A DNA stretch of 14,826 bases, taken from NCBI GenBank assembly GCA_027021325.1, contig JALUUN010000149.1, positions 1 through 14,826 on the forward strand, in the 5' to 3' direction. Under the pieces are notes generated by a model that saw nothing but the letters and a program-made list of their open reading frames with translations, was not told where the DNA came from and ran no database searches. This document shows positions 6,206-14,528 of this stretch, piece by piece. The translations under genes and the position numbers were made by a program. The stretch's first letter is position 1. The number at the start of each line of letters is the position of its first letter. The stretch is from Planctomycetota bacterium. GTDB lineage: Bacteria; Planctomycetota; UBA1135.

Positions 6206-7239
6206 CCGCAGGCCAGCTCCGCCCCGAGACCCTCCCGGAGGACACGCGACGGATCCTCGAAGGCATCGAGGAGGGCCGGCGCGGGGCTCTGGCCCGGGCC
6301 ATCACCTGGATCGAGAACGGGGATCCGCGGGCGGCGCCGCTCCTCGACTTCCTGCAGCCGCGGACCGGGCAGGCCTGGCGGACCGGCATCACCGGGCCGC
6401 CGGGGGCAGGCAAGTCCACCCTGGTCGACGGCCTCACCCGGTACTGGAGCGAGCAGGGCCGCAAGACCGCACTCCTGGCGGTGGATCCTTCCTCGCCTTT
6501 CAGCGGCGGCGCCCTCCTCGGCGACCGGGTGCGCCTGGACCGGGCCCTGGAGCAGACCGACGTCTTCGTGCGCAGCATGGCGAACCGCGGCTCCCTGGGC
6601 GGCCTGGCCCTGGCCACGGGCGCCGCCGCCGATCTCCTCGACGCCTTCGGCTTCGAGGAGATCGTCCTGGAGACGGTCGGCGTCGGCCAGGCCGAGGTGG
6701 ACATCGCCGCCGCCGCCGACGTCACTGTCGTCGTCCTGACGCCGGCCAGCGGCGACGGGGTCCAGGCCATGAAGGCCGGCCTCATGGAAGTCGGCGACGT
6801 CTTCGTCGTGAACAAGGCCGACGAGGGCGGGGCCGAGCGCCTGGCCGCCGAACTCGAGCAGATGCTGGCCCTGCGCCAGGCGCAGCGGGAGCCGGACGAG
6901 GGTCCCGACCGTCAGCTCGTGCCCGAGAATCCCCGGATCCTCGTGGCCTCGGCCCGGGAGGGCCGCGGCATCGAGGCCCTGGCCGGTGCCATTGAAGAGA
7001 CGCGGCGGGAAGGCATGGCCAGCGGCCGGGTGCCGGCCCTGCGGGAGCAGCGTGCCCTGATGCGGGTGCGGAGGCTCCTGGCCGAGGGCCTGCGGGCAGC
7101 CATCTGGGAGAACCGGAGGCTACGGCGCGGCGTGCGCAAGGCCCTGGCCCGGGGCGAGGGCCCCGACGCCTTCGCCCGCCGTCTGCTCCAAGCCATCTTC
7201 AACCGCCTGGATCCGGACGAGCCGGAGGAACCTGCATGA
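6202..7239 (+). CDS. meaB: MeaB/ArgK-type GTPase, cobalamin mutase chaperone
   Basis: A 345-residue G3E-family GTPase. MeaB and its human homologue MMAA load adenosylcobalamin into methylmalonyl-CoA mutase, eject damaged cofactor and protect the enzyme. Motifs are complete: Walker A GPPGAGKST at 65-73, the family-specific VDPSSPFSGGALLGDR at 94-109, NRGSLGG at 128-134, the ETVGVGQ switch region at 157-163, and the guanine-specificity NKAD at 204-207. The C-terminal helical arm after about 300 fits the dimerisation region. The GTG start at 6202 overlaps the preceding dehydrogenase stop as GTGA, and its own stop overlaps the next ATG as ATGA. Translation of all three is therefore probably coupled. 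Its partner here is the adjacent B12-binding subunit. The catalytic subunit is not in the window. Confidence 0.95.
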   Translation: MTAGQLRPETLPEDTRRILEGIEEGRRGALARAITWIENGDPRAAPLLDFLQPRTGQAWRTGITGPPGAGKSTLVDGLTRYWSEQGRKTALLAVDPSSPFSGGALLGDRVRLDRALEQTDVFVRSMANRGSLGGLALATGAAADLLDAFGFEEIVLETVGVGQAEVDIAAAADVTVVVLTPASGDGVQAMKAGLMEVGDVFVVNKADEGGAERLAAELEQMLALRQAQREPDEGPDRQLVPENPRILVASAREGRGIEALAGAIEETRREGMASGRVPALREQRALMRVRRLLAEGLRAAIWENRRLRRGVRKALARGEGPDAFARRLLQAIFNRLDPDEPEEPA

Positions 7240-7649
7240 ACGCCGCCGCCCCGATCCGCGTCCTCATCGGCAAGCCGGGTCTGGACGGCCACGACCGCGG
7301 CGCCAAGGTGGTCGCCGCCGCCCTCCGCGACCGGGGCATGGAAGTGATCTACACCGGTCTGCACCGGACTCCGGAGCAGATCGTGGACGCCGCCGAGCAG
7401 GAGGATGTGCAGGTCATCGGCCTGAGCATTCTTTCCGGCAGCCACATGGAACTCCTGCCACGGGTGCGCGAGCTCCTCGTCGAGCGCGGGTTGGACCACG
7501 TCCTCCTGATCGCCGGCGGCATCATCCCCCTGGAGGACGCCCGCGTTCTCGAGGAGCAGGGCTACGCCCGGGTCTTCGGTCCGGGAACGCCCACCGCCGA
7601 GATTGTCGCCTTCATCGAGGACCACGTCCGCTCCCGGCCCCGCCCCTGA
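7236..7649 (+). CDS. Stand-alone B12-binding subunit of an acyl-CoA mutase
   Basis: A 137-residue protein that is only the cobalamin-binding C-terminal domain of the methylmalonyl-CoA mutase family. The base-off/His-on signature DxHxxG is D17-G-H19-D-R-G22, so H19 would be the lower axial ligand to cobalt. S64-x-L66 (SIL) and G94-G95 in AGGIIP complete the nucleotide-tail pocket. The stretches YTGLHRTPEQIV and FGPGTPTAEIV are typical of this domain. In most bacteria the domain is fused to the catalytic barrel; split small subunits occur in archaeal methylmalonyl-CoA mutase, isobutyryl-CoA mutase (IcmB) and 2-hydroxyisobutyryl-CoA mutase (HcmB). Sequence alone does not tell which. Start ATG 7236 overlaps the meaB stop (ATGA). 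The next dehydrogenase begins 12 bases after its stop. Confidence 0.92.
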   Translation: MNAAAPIRVLIGKPGLDGHDRGAKVVAAALRDRGMEVIYTGLHRTPEQIVDAAEQEDVQVIGLSILSGSHMELLPRVRELLVERGLDHVLLIAGGIIPLEDARVLEEQGYARVFGPGTPTAEIVAFIEDHVRSRPRP

Positions 7650-7661
7650 GATCCCCCAGCC

Positions 7662-8835
<1,174 letters not shown>

Positions 8836-8846
<11 letters not shown>

Positions 8847-9705
8847 GCCCGTGGCCGCGCGCGAGGTCCGCCTCGGCCCCTGGCGCCTGCGCGCCCTGCG
8901 CGACGCCCGCTTCGCCCTCGACGGCGGGGCGATGTTCGGGGTCGTGCCGCGGGTCTTCTGGGAACGGCAGACTCCGGTCCACGAGGATCACACGATCCCC
9001 CTCGCGACGACGCCCTGGCTGCTCCAGGGCGAGGGGGTGACCGTGGTCGTGGAGCCGGGCCTGGGGAGGCGCTGGGGGGAGAAGGAGCGGCGCATCTATC
9101 ACATCAGCCACGGCGGCGGCCACGACCTCCAGGAGTCCCTGGCCGCGGCCGGCGTGGACCTCGCCGAGGTCGACCACTGCATCCTGAGCCACCTCCACTG
9201 GGATCATGCCGGTGGTGCGGTGGGGGAGGACGGCCGGCCGCTCTTCCCCCGGGCCCGCTACTGGTGTCCCGAGGTGGAGGTCCAGGCCTGCCTGGCCCGC
9301 GACCACCTGCGGCGGGCTTCCTACCGGGTCGAGGATCTGCAGCCGCTCCTGGACGCCGGCTGCCTGGAGGCGGTGCCCGGCGCCGCCGAGATCGCTCCCG
9401 GCCTGCGTCTGGTGCCGGTGGGCGGGCACAGCGACGGGGTCTCCCTGGTGCTTCTCGAGACCGCGGAGGGCACGGCCTGCTTCTGGTCGGACGTCGTGCC
9501 GACCCGGCTCCATGTCCCGCTGCCCTGGATCATGGCCTACGACCTCTGCGCGGCGGAGTCCTGGCGGGTCCGCGAAGAGTGGATCCCGCGGGCGGCCCGG
9601 GAAGGCTGGCTCTGCCTCCTCTACCACGATCCGGAGGAGCCCCTGGGACGCTTCCGGGAGGAGGGAGGGCGCTTCCGCTGGGAAGGGATTTTCTGTAAGT
9701 CATGA
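8836..9705 (+). CDS. Metallo-beta-lactamase-fold metallohydrolase
   Basis: A 289-residue MBL-fold protein with a complete two-metal site: H119-x-H121-x-D123-H124 in SHLHWDHAGG, H198 in GGHSDG, bridging D219 in FWSDVVPT and H264 in LYHDPE. The N-terminal DGGAMFGVVPRVFW and PWIMAYDL resemble lactonase-like MBL proteins (YtnP/AiiA-like), which cleave lactones or other esters, but the true substrate is unknown. No signal peptide is seen, so it is probably cytoplasmic. The GTG at 8836 overlaps the dehydrogenase stop by 11 bases. A second in-frame GTG at 8851, 4 bases past that stop, is equally possible. As the last gene of the acyl-CoA operon it may hydrolyse a thioester or lactone by-product; this is speculative. 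The end (GIFCKS) is followed by a 185-base non-coding stretch. Confidence 0.88.
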
Positions 9706-9890
9706 CGGAAAAACCCGGCGGGTTCGGGCCCGTTCCGGCCGCTGCTTGCGCTGAAAGGGGAGGCCCGGGCCTCCTGGCGCCGGTTCCCTGGCAGTCGGAA
9801 CCTGCCCGGAGGCTCCGGGTTGATACCCTTCGATGCCCGTCCGAGCGGCGGGGCCACCCGCCTGTCCCCAGGCCCGACAGCACCAGCACC
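9706..9890 (+). other. Non-coding leader region with palindrome and -10-like site
   Basis: This is the largest gap in the window. It holds a 16-base perfect palindrome at 9759-9774 (GGAGGCCCGGGCCTCC) and TGATACCCT at 9821-9829, which loosely fits an extended -10 and would leave a leader of about 55 bases before the ATG at 9891. No -35 box and no good terminator for the upstream operon are visible; the small AACCC/GGGTT hairpin near 9713-9727 lacks a downstream U-run on the + strand. An open frame from ATG 9702 crosses it, but I do not think it is translated. Confidence 0.4.
9759..9774. repeat. Perfect 16-base palindrome, possible operator
   Basis: GGAGGCCCGGGCCTCC equals its reverse complement and sits about 50 bases upstream of the -10-like TGATACCCT. 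It could be a dimeric repressor or activator site, but in DNA this GC-rich such palindromes also arise by composition. Confidence 0.35.
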
Positions 9891-10643
9891 ATGAGAATCC
9901 TCGTCTTCAGTCTTGCCACCCTCGGACTCCTGGCCCTCCAGGCGCCGGAAGCCTCCGCTCTGCAGGAACCCCAGCCCAAGGCCCAGGAACAGACCGGGAA
10001 GGCCAAGGAAAAGGCCAAGGAGACGGTCCGGGAGCGGGTCCAGAGGCGCGAGGAGGTCCAGGAGGCCCGCGACACCAAGCGCGAGAACGCTCGGGAGAAG
10101 GTCGAAGCCCGCGTCGAGCGCCGCGAAGAGGTCCAGGAGGCCCGGGACCGGAAGCGCGAGAACGCCCGGGAGAAGGTCGAAGCCCGCGTCGAGCGCCGCG
10201 AAGAAGTCCAGGAGGCCCGGGACCGGAAGCGCGAGAACCTGCGCGAGAAGGTCCAGCAGCGGCGCGCCCGTCGTCAGGGTGCCGAGGCCGGGGACCAGGA
10301 TCCCCGCGACCGCCGGGAGCGCATCCGGGAGCGCATCCGCCAGCGCCGCGCCGGCGGAGGCCCCGCTGGTGAAGCCGGCCGCCGTCCTGCGGACCACCGG
10401 CGCGTCCAGGATCGCCGCGAGCAGGGGGTCGAGAAGTCCGACCGGATCGAGCGCCGCCGCGCCTCCGAGGACAAGAAGAACCCGAAGGCCCGTCGCGGCG
10501 GCCGCACCGAGGGTCCGCGGGGTGAGGCGCCGCGCGGCAGGGTGCGCCCCGGCGGCACCCCCGGCGGACGTCCCGGACCCGGCTCCAAGGGCGGCAGCAC
10601 GCCTCCTGGCGGCCGTACCGGCGGCGGCCGGATCGGCGGCTGA
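9891..10643 (+). CDS. Secreted Glu/Arg-rich helical repeat protein with Gly/Arg/Pro tail
   Basis: I do not recognise a family. The 250-residue protein opens with a clear signal peptide (MRILVFSLATLGLLALQAPEASA, cleavage likely after A23), which decides the ATG at 9891. Residues 30-175 are almost entirely charged helix. Three 25-residue repeats occupy 53-77, 78-102 and 103-127, each starting REEVQEARD and continuing with KREN-REKV-type segments. Few hydrophobic heptad positions are present, so a single stable alpha-helix is as likely as a classical coiled coil. Residues about 195-250 are Gly/Pro/Arg-rich with RGG- and GGR-like steps, suggesting a flexible, cationic, polyanion-binding tail. The net charge looks strongly positive. 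The gene has its own leader and ends at an intrinsic terminator, so it is probably monocistronic. A role in envelope or extracellular matrix binding is only a guess. Confidence 0.75.
   Translation: MRILVFSLATLGLLALQAPEASALQEPQPKAQEQTGKAKEKAKETVRERVQRREEVQEARDTKRENAREKVEARVERREEVQEARDRKRENAREKVEARVERREEVQEARDRKRENLREKVQQRRARRQGAEAGDQDPRDRRERIRERIRQRRAGGGPAGEAGRRPADHRRVQDRREQGVEKSDRIERRRASEDKKNPKARRGGRTEGPRGEAPRGRVRPGGTPGGRPGPGSKGGSTPPGGRTGGGRIGG
10047..10271 (+). repeat. Three tandem 75-base repeats inside the charged-repeat gene
   Basis: Units at 10047-10121, 10122-10196 and 10197-10271 encode the 25-residue repeats. At DNA level, 10092-10163 and 10167-10238 are identical over 72 bases except one position (G at 10130, A at 10205). 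This points to recent tandem duplication or gene conversion rather than old divergence. The 5' part of unit 1 and the end of unit 3 are more diverged. Confidence 0.9.
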
Positions 10644-10671
10644 GCCCGCTCCCGAAGGGCTCGGCCCGGTG

Positions 10672-10712
10672 AGGCCCGGTTCCCTCAGGGGGAGCCGGGC
10701 CTTTCCCCTTTT
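10672..10712 (+). terminator. Intrinsic terminator after the repeat-protein gene
   Basis: A 13-bp stem pairs 10672-10684 (AGGCCCGGTTCCC) with 10690-10702 (GGGAGCCGGGCCT). It includes one G:T wobble and a 5-base loop, and is followed by TTTCCCCTTTT. It lies 28 bases past the stop at 10643 and is oriented to stop + strand transcription. The stop codon of the convergent permease gene (10685-10687) falls in its loop, so the terminator doubles as the 3' end of that gene. On the - strand no T-run follows. Confidence 0.8.
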
Positions 10713-11482
10713 CGGATCCCGGCCTCGGCGAGGCGCTGGACCGAGGCCACGAGACCGAGAATGGCCAGGGAGGCCCCGGCGAAGGGGATCCAGAGACCCT
10801 GTTCGAGGTCCAGGCGGGATTCCTCGAGGATCCGCCCCCAGCTGGGCTGTCCCGCCTCGAGCCCCAGGCCCAGGAAGCCGAGGAGGGCCTCGGCCTGGAT
10901 GGAGGCGGCGAAGAGGAGCCCGGCCTGGACGGCGAGGAGGGGGAGGAGGGCGGGCAGGAGGTGGCGGCGCAGGATCCCCGGTCCCGGCGTCCCTGTGGCC
11001 CGGGCGGCCAGGACCCAGCCCGCCTCGCGCTCCTGCAGCACCTCGGCTCGGGCGAGGCGGTAGGGCGTGACCCAACTGGAGAGGCTCAGGGCCAGGACCA
11101 GGGAACCGAGACCGGGCCCGAGGACATGCCCCAGGGCCAGGAGCAGGACGAGGCCGGGGACGGCGGCGACGACCCCGGCCAGCCACTCGCAGGCGCCCTC
11201 CACGGGGCCCCGGTACCAGGCGGAGGCCAGCCCCAGGAGGCCGCCGAGGGCGACCGAGAGCAGGGCCGCGGGGAGGCCCAGGAGGAAGGCGATCCGGGTG
11301 CCGTGGACGAGGCGGCTGAGAACGTCGCGGCCCAGGGCGTCGGTCCCGAGGGGGTGCTCCAGACCCGGGGGCAGACCCTCCAGGCCGACCCACTGCCGCT
11401 CGGGAGGGTCCAGGCCGACGCCGGTCCAGGACCAGAGGGCCAGGAGGGCGTAGGCTCCGAGGATCCAGCGTGCCGCCTTCAG
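10685..11482 (-). CDS. Peptide-type ABC transporter permease (DppC/OppC family)
   Basis: A 265-residue inner-membrane permease with one N-terminal membrane segment (about 5-20) and a BPD_transp_1-type core of about five further helices. LGTDALGRDVLSRLVHGTR is a hallmark of OppC/DppC proteins. The EAA-like cytoplasmic loop that contacts the ATPase reads ARATGTPGPGILRRHLLPALL. LGFLGLGLEAGQPSWGRIL is also family-typical. It is slightly shorter than usual (about 280-300). No ATG, GTG or TTG gives a sensible N-terminus. The best start is CTG at 11482, which overlaps the upstream TGA as CTGA and has GGGAGG five bases upstream. A GTG at 11560 would add 26 Pro/Gly-rich residues and is unlikely. It pairs with the OppB-like permease; no ATPase gene follows. 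Confidence 0.9.
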   Translation of the reverse strand: MKAARWILGAYALLALWSWTGVGLDPPERQWVGLEGLPPGLEHPLGTDALGRDVLSRLVHGTRIAFLLGLPAALLSVALGGLLGLASAWYRGPVEGACEWLAGVVAAVPGLVLLLALGHVLGPGLGSLVLALSLSSWVTPYRLARAEVLQEREAGWVLAARATGTPGPGILRRHLLPALLPLLAVQAGLLFAASIQAEALLGFLGLGLEAGQPSWGRILEESRLDLEQGLWIPFAGASLAILGLVASVQRLAEAGIRKGERPGSP

Positions 11483-12768
11483 GATGCCCTCCCGGCCTCC
11501 AGGGCCTGGCGTACCCGGGGATCCAGGCGGGCCCCGAGCAGGTCGGCCAGGGTCTGGCACAGGATCCAGACCAGGGTGAAGAGGAAGACGAGGCTGCGCA
11601 GGGCGGCGTGGTCGCCGTCCTGGACAGCCTGGACCGCCCAGGCGCCGAGACCGGGGATGCCGAAGAGGCTCTCCAGGAGGAGGCTGCCGAGAAAGACGAA
11701 GGGAAGACCCAGGAAGAGGCGAGCGAGCAGCGGCGCCGCCGCCAGGGGCAGGGCGTGACGCAGGAAGGTCCGTCCCCGTCCTGCTCCCCGGGCCCGGGCG
11801 GCGAGGATCGAGGGCTCCTGCCAGGCGCGGGCGAGGAGGCCGCGGGCGAGCCGGAACTCGGGGCCCAGGGCAATGGCGAGCCAGGAGATCCAGGGCAGGA
11901 GCAGGGAGCCGAGCCTGGGTTCCTCCCAGCCGTGGACCGGCAGGAGGTTCCAGCGGACCCCGAGCAGGCGCTGGAGGAGAAGGGCCACGGTGACGGCGCT
12001 GAGGGACAGGCCTGCCGCCGAGACAAGGCCCAGGGCGCGGTCCGCGGGGCCGCCCGGCCGGAGCAGGGACCAGGTGCCGAGGAGCAGGGCCAGGAGGGAG
12101 GTTGCCAGGAAGGCCGGCAGGCCCAGGGCCAGGGTCGGGCCCAGGCGCTCGCCGATCTCGGCGGCGACGGGACGTCCGCTGCGCAGGGAGGTGCCGAGAT
12201 CGAAGCGGAGCAGGGCCCAGGACTGCCGGAGGGCGCGCCGCCAGGAGGAGACGCTCTCCGCCCAGGGCAGGTCCTGGGCCGGGCGGCGCGGGTCGAGGAC
12301 GAGGGGAACCTCGCTCAGGGCGTCGAGAACCCCGGCGGCGGGGAGCTCCGGTCTGCGGGCCTCGGCCTGGAGCCCTCCGCTCCCTTCGGGCAGGGCCGCC
12401 TGCAGGTCCCGGAGCCAGGAGCCGAGTTCCCGGGTCTGGAGTTCCTCGCGGCTCCAGGCAGCGAGGCGCGGGCCCGAGGCCTCCGGGGCGACCGCTTCCA
12501 GGACCAGGCTTCCGTCCTGGCCGCCGAGCCGCAGGAGCCGGTCGCCGCCCTGCAGGCGCAGCCGGGCGGCCCGGGGTTCGAAAGCGGCGTACCAGCCCAT
12601 CTGCAGGCGCCATTCCCCGAGGGAGGCCGGGGTCGCGTGTTCGCCCAGGCTGCGGCGGGCCGGATCCCCGAGGGCACCGCTGTCGAAGATGGCGTGGAGC
12701 AGGAGCAGGACTCCCGCCAGGAGGAGGAGCAGGCGGCGCAGGATCCGGAGAGCCAGGGCCACGTTCAT
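11479..12768 (-). CDS. Peptide-type ABC transporter permease (DppB/OppB family)
   Basis: A 429-residue inner-membrane permease, longer than the usual 310-340 for DppB/OppB. One membrane helix (about 9-26) is followed by a long presumably periplasmic segment (about 30-205). Five C-terminal helices then make up the transport core. Family landmarks are FDLGTSLRSGRPVAAEIGERLGPTL just before the second helix, the EAA-type loop ARARGAGRGRTFLRHALPLAAAPLL at about 324-348, and LLESLFGIPGLGAWAVQAVQDGD at 364-386. The extra length lies in the periplasmic region, which looks soluble and moderately charged and may contact the binding protein. Its ATG at 12768 overlaps the binding-protein stop (ATGA). Its TGA overlaps the CTG start of the next permease. 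It forms the transmembrane heterodimer with the OppC-like protein. Confidence 0.92.
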   Translation of the reverse strand: MNVALALRILRRLLLLLAGVLLLLHAIFDSGALGDPARRSLGEHATPASLGEWRLQMGWYAAFEPRAARLRLQGGDRLLRLGGQDGSLVLEAVAPEASGPRLAAWSREELQTRELGSWLRDLQAALPEGSGGLQAEARRPELPAAGVLDALSEVPLVLDPRRPAQDLPWAESVSSWRRALRQSWALLRFDLGTSLRSGRPVAAEIGERLGPTLALGLPAFLATSLLALLLGTWSLLRPGGPADRALGLVSAAGLSLSAVTVALLLQRLLGVRWNLLPVHGWEEPRLGSLLLPWISWLAIALGPEFRLARGLLARAWQEPSILAARARGAGRGRTFLRHALPLAAAPLLARLFLGLPFVFLGSLLLESLFGIPGLGAWAVQAVQDGDHAALRSLVFLFTLVWILCQTLADLLGARLDPRVRQALEAGRAS

Positions 12769-14528
12769 TCCCCCGCGGCGGCGGCCGGAGCCTGAAGGCG
12801 GTAGTACTTGAAGGCGTAGGGGTCGAAGGCGTGGGGAGCGACGCCCTGGACCCGGGGAGAGAGGACGAACCAGACCCGGCTGTGGTCCACGGGGATGCCG
12901 GGAATCCGTTCGTGGAGGATCTCGAGCATGCGGTGGGCGAGCCGGGTTCGTGCCGGCCCCGGCGGTCTCCGCAGGTACTCGGCGAAGAGCCGGTCGTATT
13001 CCGCGTCCACGAAGTTTGCACGGTTCGAGCCCCCGAAGGCCTGGCCTCCGGTGAAGGTTGCCAGCAGGTTGGAGGCGTCGGCCCAGTCGAAGTGCCAGCC
13101 CCGGTCGAAGATCTGGGCTTCGCCGCGGGCAATCCGCTCCTGCTGGCCCTGGAAGTCGTGGAGGCGCACCTCGACCGGGATGCCGGCCTCGCGGAATCCC
13201 TGGCGCAGGACCTCGGCGGAGCGCCGCGCCAGGCTGCCCTGGCTGCCGAGATCGATGTGCAGGACCGGAAGTCCCTCGCCGCCGGGGTAGCCGGCCTCTT
13301 CCAGGAGCCGGGCCACCTCGCCCAGGTCGCGGCTTCTCCACGGCGCCGCCGGGGCGCCCCGGGCCTCCGGCAGGACCGGCGGGAGGAAACTCCGCGCCGG
13401 GACCGCCATGCTCCCCAGGCGGACGATGGACTGCCAGCGCCCGTAGGGGAAGGCCCGGGCCACGGCCTCCCGCAGGGCCCGGCGGCGGCGGTTGCCTTCG
13501 GGGTCCCCCGGGAACTCTCCGAGCACCGGATCGGCGAGGTTGAAGAGGAACATGGAAGTGCTCGGCCAGGGACTGGACTGGAGCCGGTAGCCCTTCTCCT
13601 GCCAGCGGGGGTGCAGGACCTCGCCGTCCAGGAAGCGGTGCAGGGAGTCGGGCTCCAGGACCAGGCGGTCGAGGCGGCCGGTCTCGAAGAGGCCGGTCCG
13701 GGTCGCGCCCTCGGCGACCCAGGTCAGGGTCAGCCGCTCGATCCGGGGCAGGGTCTCGCCCAGATCCTCCTGGCCGCGCCAGCCCGGCGTGCGGCGGAAG
13801 CGCGCCACCTCGCTGCTACCGGGAAGCTCCAGCTGGAAGGGACCGGAACCCACGGGCACGGCTTTCAGGTCGCCCCGGGCCACGGCCTCCCAGGGGTAGA
13901 GGACGCAGAAGGCGCTGGCGAGGCGGGGCAGAAGATCGCCGCCGCCGCGGACCAGGTGGATCCGCAGGGTCTGCTCGTCCAGGACCTCGAGGCCCGGCAC
14001 CTGGAGTCCAGGGTCGCCGAAGGGGAGATCCCGGACGCCCGGCCGCCGGCCCTCGCGGGTGGCGTCGTGGAAGGCGTCGAGACCCTCGATCAGATCCTCC
14101 AGCGCGAACCAGCTGACGCTGGAGATGGAGGCATCCGCAAGCCGGAGGAAGCACCAGGCGGCGTCGGCGGCGGTCACCGGGCGGCTGCCCCCGGGCCAGA
14201 GGGGGGGCTCTCCGGGGTCGTGGAAACGGGCATCGGGCCGGAGGTGGAAGGTCCAGGTCCGCAGGTCCTCGCTCGCCTCCCAGGACTCGGCAAGGAGCCC
14301 GCGGAAGCGCAGTTCGGAGCTGCGGTAGTCGGGCTCGACCAGGGTCTCGTAGACCTGGCGGAAGCGGGCCTGGTTGACGGTATAGATCGCGTGCAGGGGT
14401 TCGAAGGAAGTAGGCCGGACGGAGAGGGCGATGCGCAGGTGGCCGGCCTCGGCCGTGGACGGCCCCCCCCAGGGCAGGAGCAGGAGCGCGCCGAGGAGCA
14501 GGATCGCGGCCGCTCCAGCGCGCTTCAT
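12765..14528 (-). CDS. ABC transporter substrate-binding protein, family 5 (peptide-type)
   Basis: A 587-residue periplasmic solute-binding protein of the SBP_bac_5 (OppA/DppA) family, which captures peptides, nickel or other solutes for the paired permeases. It starts with a signal peptide (MKRAGAAAILLLGALLLLPW, cleavage likely after AEA at 26-28). There is no lipobox Cys, so it is likely soluble in the periplasm. Family motifs include LRFRGLLAESWEASEDLRTWTFHLRPDARFHD after the N-terminus, PVGSGPFQLE near 220-240, and late DWADASNLLATF and NFVDAEYDRLF segments. Ligand cannot be predicted; peptide is the default guess. The ATG at 14528 overlaps the methyltransferase stop (ATGA), and its own TGA overlaps the next gene. 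A run of eight G sits in the codons for residues 20-22 of the signal-peptide region. Confidence 0.92.
   Translation of the reverse strand: MKRAGAAAILLLGALLLLPWGGPSTAEAGHLRIALSVRPTSFEPLHAIYTVNQARFRQVYETLVEPDYRSSELRFRGLLAESWEASEDLRTWTFHLRPDARFHDPGEPPLWPGGSRPVTAADAAWCFLRLADASISSVSWFALEDLIEGLDAFHDATREGRRPGVRDLPFGDPGLQVPGLEVLDEQTLRIHLVRGGGDLLPRLASAFCVLYPWEAVARGDLKAVPVGSGPFQLELPGSSEVARFRRTPGWRGQEDLGETLPRIERLTLTWVAEGATRTGLFETGRLDRLVLEPDSLHRFLDGEVLHPRWQEKGYRLQSSPWPSTSMFLFNLADPVLGEFPGDPEGNRRRRALREAVARAFPYGRWQSIVRLGSMAVPARSFLPPVLPEARGAPAAPWRSRDLGEVARLLEEAGYPGGEGLPVLHIDLGSQGSLARRSAEVLRQGFREAGIPVEVRLHDFQGQQERIARGEAQIFDRGWHFDWADASNLLATFTGGQAFGGSNRANFVDAEYDRLFAEYLRRPPGPARTRLAHRMLEILHERIPGIPVDHSRVWFVLSPRVQGVAPHAFDPYAFKYYRLQAPAAAAGE

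Noticed and set aside
9702..9890. An upstream ATG at 9702 (ATGA overlap with the MBL stop) extending the repeat protein by 63 residues.
   Set aside because: It would bury an otherwise perfect signal peptide inside the protein. The extra residues look like translated non-coding DNA and span a palindrome and a -10-like site. The overlap is probably chance, but it cannot be fully excluded.
10047..10271. Possible CRISPR-like direct repeats.
   Set aside because: The units are contiguous 75-base in-frame coding repeats with no spacers and no cas genes nearby.
9621..12026. A long - strand frame with Leu-rich repeats opposite the charged-repeat gene.
   Set aside because: The repeats are simply the complement of the Glu/Arg repeats. 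The + strand has a signal peptide, leader and terminator, and the right half of the frame overlaps the permease genes in the wrong frame.
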